From DATHYU01 sp033722675 (GTDB lineage: Bacteria; Actinomycetota; Acidimicrobiia; Spongiisociales; UBA11373): DNA of 10,054 nucleotides. The translations under genes were made by a program, and so were the position numbers. The first letter of the stretch is position 1. Each line of letters begins with the position of its first letter. This document shows, in pieces, positions 5,826 through 10,054 of the stretch. The stretch covers positions 1 through 10,054 of the forward strand of contig JAWVYO010000085.1 of NCBI GenBank assembly GCA_033722675.1, in the 5' to 3' direction. The notes under the pieces were generated by a model, which was not told where the DNA came from, ran no database searches, and was given only the letters and a program-made list of their open reading frames with translations.

Positions 5826-6728
5826 TCAGCCGTCGGTCACCCGATCGGGCACGGTGAGCACGTCGTCGAGCCGCACCCGCGCCCCCAGGGGGAGGGTCAG
5901 CTGCCCCCGCCCGTGGCCGGCCGGGAGCCCAGCCCTCACGGGGACGTCGAGACCGGACAGCCGTTCGGCGGCGATCTCGGCGAAGGACGGGCCCTCCCCT
6001 GCCACCTCGGTGTCCCCGAGGACGATGCCGGCCACGTCGTCGAGCATTCCGGCACGCAGGAGGTGGGTCAGCATCCGGTCGAGCCGGTAGGCGGGCTCCC
6101 CGACGTCCTCGAGGAACACGACGGCACCGGCGAGGTCCGGCTGATCCACCGTCCCGATGCTGGCGGTGAGGAGGGCCAGGTTGCCGCCGACGAGCGGTCC
6201 CTCGGCCACCCCGGCCACGACCGGCTCGAGGCCGGGACCGATGACCCCGGGTGGCTCCGGATCCATGAGCATGGCCCGCAGCTGCGCGCCCGGGCCGCCG
6301 CCGAGCCGGTCCCGATCCCACGCCGCCCCCGGGCCGTGGAAGGTCACGAGCCCGATACGCCGGCGAATCGTCAGGTGGAGCGCGGTCAGGTCGGAGAAGC
6401 CGAGGACCGGCTTCGGATCCCCGCCCAGCGCGGCGAGGTCGAGCTCGTCGACGATCCGCTGGGTCCCGTAGCCGCCCCGGGCCGCCACCACGCCCCGGAC
6501 GTCGGGATCGTCGAGCGCCGCCTGCAGGTCGGCGAGCCGTCGTCCGTCGTCGCCGGCCAGGTACCCGTGCGCGGCGTGGAGGTGTTCACCGGCGACGGGG
6601 TGGAGATCCCAGGAGCGGAGGAGCTCGAAGCCGGGTTCGACGCGCTGCGGCGTCACCGGTCCCGCCGGGGCGACCACCGCGACGGTGTCGCCCGGTTGCA
6701 GGCGCCGGGGAAGGACCGTTTCGACCAT
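5826..6728 (-). CDS. S66-family L,D-carboxypeptidase (LdcA/MccF-like)
   Basis: This is a 300-residue protein without a signal peptide, so probably cytoplasmic. The minus frame is open far beyond ATG 6728, but that start gives MVETVLPRRLQPGDTVAVVA and then PAGPV, the expected family N-terminus, and lies 6 nt after a TACCCT -10 hexamer. The Ser-Glu-His catalytic set of peptidase family S66 is present: Ser112 in GFSDLTALH, Glu207 in LEDVGEPAYRLDRML, and His272 in GLPAGHGRG. ARGGYG (83-88) is the conserved strand-turn near the nucleophile. Members remove the terminal D-Ala from murein tetrapeptides during cell-wall recycling (LdcA), or cleave microcin-type antibiotics (MccF). Sequence alone does not separate these, but the neighbouring transpeptidase and peptidoglycan-binding lipoprotein favour the cell-wall role. 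It is divergent from the lipoprotein gene across 66 bp. Confidence 0.92.
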   Translation of the reverse strand: MVETVLPRRLQPGDTVAVVAPAGPVTPQRVEPGFELLRSWDLHPVAGEHLHAAHGYLAGDDGRRLADLQAALDDPDVRGVVAARGGYGTQRIVDELDLAALGGDPKPVLGFSDLTALHLTIRRRIGLVTFHGPGAAWDRDRLGGGPGAQLRAMLMDPEPPGVIGPGLEPVVAGVAEGPLVGGNLALLTASIGTVDQPDLAGAVVFLEDVGEPAYRLDRMLTHLLRAGMLDDVAGIVLGDTEVAGEGPSFAEIAAERLSGLDVPVRAGLPAGHGRGQLTLPLGARVRLDDVLTVPDRVTDG

Positions 6729-6734
6729 GGCGAC

Positions 6735-6740
6735 AGGGTA
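6735..6740 (-). promoter_or_regulatory. Leaderless-type -10 element (TACCCT) of the carboxypeptidase
   Basis: On the minus strand TACCCT is followed by 6 nt (GTCGCC) and then ATG 6728. No Shine-Dalgarno is present in between. The -35 expected 17 nt further upstream would fall at about 6758-6763, where the match to TTGACA is poor. Confidence 0.45.
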
Positions 6741-6781
6741 CGAGAACGCGAAAACCCCTGGCGTGACCGGGGATCGGCACC

Positions 6782-6787
6782 TACCCT
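6782..6787 (+). promoter_or_regulatory. Leaderless-type -10 element (TACCCT) of the lipoprotein gene
   Basis: TACCCT is followed by 7 nt (CGGCGGC) and then GTG 6795. There is no purine-rich Shine-Dalgarno, so transcription probably starts at or within 1-2 nt of the start codon. The hexamer is identical to that of the divergent carboxypeptidase gene. Confidence 0.45.
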
Positions 6788-6794
6788 CGGCGGC

Positions 6795-8078
6795 GTGCGA
6801 CGTCGTCTCATCGCCGTCGTGGCGACCCTCGCGACGGTGCTCTCGGCGTGCACCGGTGGCGAGGCGGAGTCGACCACCTCGTCGACGTCGTCGACGGTCC
6901 CTGCGTCGACGACGACCACGACGCTGTCCCCACCCGACACCTCCGGCGACGTGGTCCTGCAGGAGAACGGACCCGTGTTCATCGCCGACACCGACCGCGG
7001 ACCGCTCGTCGCCTCCCTCCAGTTCCTCCTCGTCTGCACCGGGTTCGACCGACCCACCTCCGACAGCCCCGAGATGATCATCGACGGCATCTACGGGCCC
7101 ATCACCTCCCAGGCGGTCGCCTACGCCCAGGCCTCCCTCCGTCGGATCCCCACCGGCGAGGTCGACGAGGAGACGTTCGCCGAGCTGTCCCGCCGGTGCG
7201 AGGCCAACCGGCAGCTCGACTTCTCCGAGGGAAGTGTCGCGTCGGTCGCAGGCAACGTCGCCCCCGGCGACGAGGACGTGTACGCCCTGGCGTTGCGGGC
7301 CGACCAGCGCGTCACCGTCGCCATCCGCCAGGGCGACGTCGACGTCGTCGTCGAGGACGCCTCGGGCGAGGTGCTCAAGAGCGCCGAGGAACCCACGCCC
7401 TGGAGTGGCGTCGCCCCCGACGACGGCGCGTACCGGGTTCGGGTCCTCGCCGGCGACACCGCCTCGTCGTACGTCCTCGAGGTGGACGCCCCCGACGTGC
7501 CGGCCGTGACCATCGACTTCGGCCCGATGCGGCTCCGCCCCGACGGCCTCGGCATCGCCCGGTTCGGGGACGCCGCCGACGAGACCATCGAGGTGCTGTC
7601 GTTCGTGCTCGGGACGCCCGACGTCGACACCGGCTGGCAGGTGGGCCTGGAGGGCGGACGGGTGTGCGAGGGCACGAACCGCCGCCTGGAGTGGGTCATC
7701 CAACCCGAGACGGACGGCGACGGGGCGGCCGCCGCCCTGGTCGCCGACTTCTCCGACGTCGGCGGGGCCCGCGCCTTCGCGCAGTACGGCTACCGCTCCG
7801 ACGCTCCCGAGCAGATCGACGCCGGGGCGCGGTCACTGACGACGCAGGACCTGATCACCATCGGCAGCACCCTCGAACAGTTCGCCGCCGTGTACGGCGA
7901 ACCGAACTTCTTCAACGCCGACCTCGGCCTCGCCGGCTTCGAAGGCATGGTCGCCGGGATCACCTCGGCGTCCGAGCAGGCCGACGACGAGGACACCTCC
8001 GACGAGGACGAGGAGCCCACCCGCTACGTCTGGTACATCGGAGCCGGCGAGGACGGCTGCCTGGACTTCCGGGAGTAG
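6795..8078 (+). CDS. Lipoprotein with peptidoglycan-binding and PPC-like domains
   Basis: This is a 427-residue protein starting at GTG 6795. The same frame is open for over 2 kb upstream, opposite the two minus-strand genes, but GTG 6795 gives a clean lipoprotein signal: basic RRR, a hydrophobic core, and the lipobox LSAC with lipidated Cys19. A Ser/Thr linker follows (27-46). Residues 66-136 resemble PG_binding_1 (IDGIYGPITSQAVAYAQ), with Cys81 and Cys135 perhaps bridged. Residues 148-232 resemble a pre-peptidase C-terminal (PPC) beta-sandwich: DEDVYALALRADQRVTVAI, then DVDVVVEDASGEVL and GAYRVRV. Residues 240-427 are an unassigned domain with two similar elements, FGDAADETIEVLSFVLGTP (257-275) and IGSTLEQFAAVYGEP (356-370), an acidic insertion (about 394-408), and Cys291/Cys422. 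No catalytic motif was recognised. It probably sits on the outer face of the membrane attached to the wall. It may assist or sense cell-wall enzymes, but that is inference. Confidence 0.9.
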   Translation: MRRRLIAVVATLATVLSACTGGEAESTTSSTSSTVPASTTTTTLSPPDTSGDVVLQENGPVFIADTDRGPLVASLQFLLVCTGFDRPTSDSPEMIIDGIYGPITSQAVAYAQASLRRIPTGEVDEETFAELSRRCEANRQLDFSEGSVASVAGNVAPGDEDVYALALRADQRVTVAIRQGDVDVVVEDASGEVLKSAEEPTPWSGVAPDDGAYRVRVLAGDTASSYVLEVDAPDVPAVTIDFGPMRLRPDGLGIARFGDAADETIEVLSFVLGTPDVDTGWQVGLEGGRVCEGTNRRLEWVIQPETDGDGAAAALVADFSDVGGARAFAQYGYRSDAPEQIDAGARSLTTQDLITIGSTLEQFAAVYGEPNFFNADLGLAGFEGMVAGITSASEQADDEDTSDEDEEPTRYVWYIGAGEDGCLDFRE

Positions 8079-8081
8079 GCG

Positions 8082-8816
8082 TCAGGCCTCGTTCGAGGCG
8101 AACGCGTCGATGAACTCCGCAGGGATCCGTATCGGCCGCATGGTGTCCGTGGCCACCCAGACATAGAGCGTGCGGAAGCGGGCGACGGCGCGGTCGTCCC
8201 CGGCCCGCAGGTCGTAGTGCCGCACGACCGAGGTGCGGGTCCGATCGGTGAACCACGTGCTCACGGTGATCTCGTCACCGTGCCCGGGGAGCCACGCGAT
8301 CCGGATCCGATGCCGTCGGAGCACGATGCCGAACCCGTCGGCGGCGCAGCGATCGAGGGGCCAGCCCCGATCGGCGCACACCGCCACACCGGCGTCCTCG
8401 GCGAGGCCGACCAGGGTGGGCATCGACGCCGACGCCGTCTCGTCGAGATCCCGCCAGTCGATGGTGCGCCGCAGTCGGAAGGGTTCGGCATCGCCGGACT
8501 CGAGGTCGGGAGCGGGCGACGGTCCCCCCGGCGGCGCCCACCGGACCCGGGCACGGGCCACGGAGGCATCGCCCACGGCGAGCCGATAGTCGACGGTTCC
8601 CTCGTCGTCGGGCCGGCGATCGACGGCGACCCGGTCGCCGAAACGGGCCTGACCCTCGTACGTGATGTCGACGTCGGCCGGCACCAGGGGGCCGGCCGGG
8701 GCGGCGAGCCCGGCCTCGATCTCGACCTCCTCCACGTAGCGCAGGTACGCGACGTTGTTGAGGTGGCCGTAGGGATCGCACTCGTGGTGCCGGACCCGGA
8801 AGGAGCGGACCGCCAT
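8082..8816 (-). CDS. Acyl-CoA/acyl-ACP thioesterase, double hotdog
   Basis: This is a 244-residue soluble protein. The frame extends 12 codons further, but ATG 8816 is preferred because it gives MAVRSFRVRHHECDPYGHLN and follows a TACGCT -10 hexamer at close range. The first half (about 1-95) is a 4HBT-type hotdog with the active-site signature CDPYGHLNNVAYLRYVEE, with Asp14 and the GHLNN loop. The second half (about 115-240) is another hotdog starting TIDWRDLDETAS, in which the GHxNN loop is replaced by TASAS. The arrangement is like that of FatA-type acyl-ACP thioesterases, though there the catalytic residues are in the C-terminal domain. It would hydrolyse an acyl thioester in the cytoplasm; the substrate is unknown. 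Its stop lies 3 nt from the convergent lipoprotein stop, and it is divergent from the DUF480 gene over 55 bp. Confidence 0.85.
   Translation of the reverse strand: MAVRSFRVRHHECDPYGHLNNVAYLRYVEEVEIEAGLAAPAGPLVPADVDITYEGQARFGDRVAVDRRPDDEGTVDYRLAVGDASVARARVRWAPPGGPSPAPDLESGDAEPFRLRRTIDWRDLDETASASMPTLVGLAEDAGVAVCADRGWPLDRCAADGFGIVLRRHRIRIAWLPGHGDEITVSTWFTDRTRTSVVRHYDLRAGDDRAVARFRTLYVWVATDTMRPIRIPAEFIDAFASNEA
8086..8099. terminator. Small hairpin between convergent genes
   Basis: GCCTC-GTTC-GAGGC forms a 5-bp stem with a tetraloop, 7 nt after the lipoprotein stop and inside the last codons of the convergent thioesterase gene. No T-run is present. Its placement resembles that of the hairpin at 4581-4595, but terminator function is unproven. 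Confidence 0.2.
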
Positions 8817-8824
8817 CGCCGAGG

Positions 8825-8830
8825 AGCGTA
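8825..8830 (-). promoter_or_regulatory. -10 element (TACGCT) of the thioesterase gene
   Basis: On the minus strand TACGCT is followed by 8 nt (CCTCGGCG) and ATG 8816, with no separate Shine-Dalgarno. The hexamer is the same as in the transpeptidase promoter. No good -35 is visible. Confidence 0.4.
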
Positions 8831-8837
8831 CCGACAG

Positions 8838-8865
8838 TTGCATCGCCGGCATCGTGCGCCATCAT
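8838..8865 (+). promoter_or_regulatory. Promoter of the DUF480 gene, leaderless type
   Basis: TTGCAT (8838-8843, -35-like) and CATCAT (8860-8865, -10-like) are 16 nt apart. The ATG follows 6 nt after the second hexamer and no Shine-Dalgarno lies between. The -10 deviates at its first base. Confidence 0.4.
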
Positions 8866-8871
8866 CGCCCC

Positions 8872-9525
8872 ATGAGTGATCTCACCCCCCAGGAACTCCG
8901 CGTGCTCGGCTGTCTCGTCGAGAAGGGCGCCACCACACCCGACTACTACCCCCTCACCCTCAATGCCCTCATCACGGCATGCAATCAGCGGTCGAACCGC
9001 GATCCCGTGGTCGACTACGACGACGCCACGGTGATCCGCGCCATCGACGGCCTGCGCGACCGGGGCTGGATCCGCCTCGTCCGCTCCCCCGGCCAGCGCG
9101 CCGTGAAGTACCGCCACGTGCTGGACGACGTGCTCGAGGTGGACGACGCGGAGGCGGCGATCCTCGCAGTGCTGTCGCTTCGCGGCGAGCAGACCCCGGG
9201 CGAGCTGCGCGCCCGCACCGACCGGTACGTCGAGTTCGACGACCTCGACGAGGTGGAGGCCACGCTCGAGCGGCTGGCCGACCGGGGGCTCGTTCACAGG
9301 CTCGAGCGGCGTCCCGGCGAGAAGGAGTCGAGATACGTCCAGATGCTGGCTGGCTCCGAGGCGCCGCCCGCCGACGAGAGGCTTCCCGAGGAGTCCACCC
9401 CCGAGGCCGCCGACGACGAGACGGCCTCCCGCATCGAGACCCTCGAGGCTCGGGTGGAGGCGATCGCTGCCGACCTCGCCGCCCTGCGCGCCGACCTCGG
9501 CGCTGCTCCAGGCCCGGCCGACTGA
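8872..9525 (+). CDS. DUF480 (YceH-family) double winged-helix protein
   Basis: This is a 217-residue protein starting at ATG 8872, giving MSDLTPQELRVLGCLVEKGA. An in-frame GTG at 8854 would add six residues not expected for the family. YceH/DUF480 hallmarks are present: LVEK..TTPDYYPLTLNALI (16-34), ACNQRSNRDPV (36-46), and VKYRH (78-82) at the end of the first winged helix. A second winged-helix-like domain follows at about 90-160, with GEQTPGELRART and RLADRGLVHRL. Residues 161-183 are a Pro/Glu-rich linker, and about 184-210 form a short coiled coil (SRIETLEARVEAIAADLAAL), which may mediate oligomerisation. Winged-helix folds suggest DNA binding, but no established function is known to me for the family. 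The gene is followed after 38 bp by the flavoprotein gene. Confidence 0.92.
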   Translation: MSDLTPQELRVLGCLVEKGATTPDYYPLTLNALITACNQRSNRDPVVDYDDATVIRAIDGLRDRGWIRLVRSPGQRAVKYRHVLDDVLEVDDAEAAILAVLSLRGEQTPGELRARTDRYVEFDDLDEVEATLERLADRGLVHRLERRPGEKESRYVQMLAGSEAPPADERLPEESTPEAADDETASRIETLEARVEAIAADLAALRADLGAAPGPAD

Positions 9526-9536
9526 CCCACCACCCG

Positions 9537-9556
9537 GGCGGCGCGCCGCCTAGCAT
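9537..9556 (+). promoter_or_regulatory. GC palindrome and -10 element (TAGCAT) of the flavoprotein gene
   Basis: GGCGGCGCGCCGCC (9537-9550) is a perfect 14-bp palindrome immediately followed by TAGCAT (9551-9556), a TANNNT -10 hexamer. GTG 9564 comes 7 nt later with no Shine-Dalgarno. The palindrome occupies the -35/-10 spacer and could be an operator; it could equally be the stem of a terminator for the DUF480 gene, or simply GC-rich sequence. Confidence 0.4.
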
Positions 9557-9563
9557 CCCGGCC

Positions 9564-10054
9564 GTGGAGCGCTTCGACGCCGTCGTGATCGGCGGAGGCA
9601 TCGTCGGTCTCGCGACCGCCCGGGCCCTCGCCGCCTCCGGGCGCTCGGTGGCCGTGCTCGAGGCGGAGGAGCGCGTCGGCGCCCATCAGACCGGCCACAA
9701 CAGCGGCGTCGTCCACTCCGGCCTCTACTACCGCCCTGGATCCCACAAGGCCCGACTCACGGTCGCCGGCGGACGGGAACTCGCCGCCTTCTGCTCCGAC
9801 GAGGGGCTCCCCTTCGACCGATGCGGCAAGATCGTCGTGGCCACGACCGAGGCGGAGCTGGAGCGGCTCCACGAACTCGAACGCCGGGGTCGGGCCAACG
9901 GCCTCGAAGGCGTGCGACGGGCCTCGATCGAGGAGCTGCGCGAGATCGAACCGGCCGTCGACGGCATCGAGGGGCTCGTGGTGCCCGAGGCGGGGGTGGT
10001 CGACTATCCGCGGGTCGCCGACCGGATCGCCACCCGGCTCGCCGAGACCGGTCA
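9564..10054 (+). CDS. lhgO: L-2-hydroxyglutarate oxidase-type FAD protein, N-terminal part
   Basis: The window ends inside this gene; 163 residues are present. It starts at GTG 9564, giving VERFDAVVIGGGIVGLATAR with the FAD-binding Rossmann motif GGGIVG at residues 10-15 and Glu34 at the end of the second strand (VLEAEE). GAHQTGHNSGVVHSGLYYRP (39-58), the following KARL, and CGKIVVAT (88-95) closely match the LhgO family of the DAO superfamily, whose members oxidise L-2-hydroxyglutarate to 2-oxoglutarate and pass electrons to the quinone pool. EPAVDGIEGLVVPEAGVVDY (129-148) is also typical. The C-terminal catalytic part is outside the window, so substrate specificity is inferred from the N-terminal signatures only. 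It follows a leaderless-type TAGCAT element and no neighbour indicates a pathway. Confidence 0.88.
   Translation, partial: MERFDAVVIGGGIVGLATARALAASGRSVAVLEAEERVGAHQTGHNSGVVHSGLYYRPGSHKARLTVAGGRELAAFCSDEGLPFDRCGKIVVATTEAELERLHELERRGRANGLEGVRRASIEELREIEPAVDGIEGLVVPEAGVVDYPRVADRIATRLAETG

Noticed and set aside
4488..6794. Very long plus-strand open frame antisense to the thiolase and carboxypeptidase, continuous with the lipoprotein frame
   Set aside because: The translation opposite the two enzymes is His/Arg/Gly/Val-rich with no domain. High GC makes antisense frames stop-poor, and both minus-strand genes have full catalytic motifs. The real gene starts at GTG 6795 with a lipoprotein signal.
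6729..7703. In-frame upstream extension of the carboxypeptidase, giving a 625-residue product
   Set aside because: The added sequence is low-complexity and antisense to the lipoprotein. The family N-terminus begins at ATG 6728, which also has a -10 element right before it.
1..10054. Search for CRISPR arrays, tRNAs, insertion sequences, toxin-antitoxin or defence genes
   Set aside because: No spaced repeats, cloverleaf-like segments, transposase or nuclease motifs were seen by eye. Composition looks uniform, so there is no sign of a mobile island.

Overview
The window is about 10 kb of high-GC chromosomal DNA, almost fully coding. GTG starts, proteasome-type (PAC2) and DUF480 genes, Ser/Thr-rich lipoprotein linkers and -10-like TANNNT hexamers placed 6-8 nt before start codons point to an actinomycete-type bacterium, possibly of the Acidimicrobiia (Ilumatobacter-like). 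That placement is inferred from style, not from a marker gene. No tRNA, rRNA, CRISPR array, insertion sequence or phage gene was seen, and no non-coding gap exceeds about 80 bp.

Layout. (1) 1-210: the acidic C-terminal end of an unidentified protein. (2) 280-456: a small SH3-like DUF1918-type protein whose Shine-Dalgarno sits in a hairpin. (3) 472-1958: a two-gene membrane unit, a single-pass anchored protein followed with a 4-bp overlap by an HTTM (vitamin K-dependent carboxylase-like) membrane protein. (4) 1978-3530: an UPF0173 metallo-beta-lactamase-fold hydrolase and, 2 nt later, a PAC2-family protein. (5) 3611-8078: a cell-wall region with a secreted L,D-transpeptidase (+), an acetyl-CoA acyltransferase (-), an S66 L,D-carboxypeptidase (-), and a divergent lipoprotein (+) carrying a peptidoglycan-binding module and a PPC-like beta-sandwich. 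(6) 8082-8816: a double-hotdog acyl thioesterase (-), divergent from (7) 8872-9525, a DUF480/YceH double winged-helix protein. (8) 9564-end: the N-terminal part of an L-2-hydroxyglutarate oxidase-type flavoprotein.

How the genes may work together. The transpeptidase, the carboxypeptidase and the lipoprotein all act on, or bind, peptidoglycan. An L,D-carboxypeptidase removes the terminal D-Ala of the tetrapeptides that L,D-transpeptidases use as donors, so the two enzymes would oppose one another. The lipoprotein shares a 66-bp divergent control region with the carboxypeptidase. The thiolase, thioesterase and flavoprotein are ordinary acyl-CoA and organic-acid metabolism.

The most notable non-gene signal is recurrent: several genes on both strands have a TANNNT-like -10 hexamer ending 6-8 nt before the start codon and no Shine-Dalgarno, as expected for leaderless mRNAs. 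No clearly new multi-gene defence or mobile system is visible. The best candidates for undescribed biology are the lipoprotein's C-terminal domain, the HTTM pair with its degenerate C-terminal tail, and the divergent leaderless promoters.
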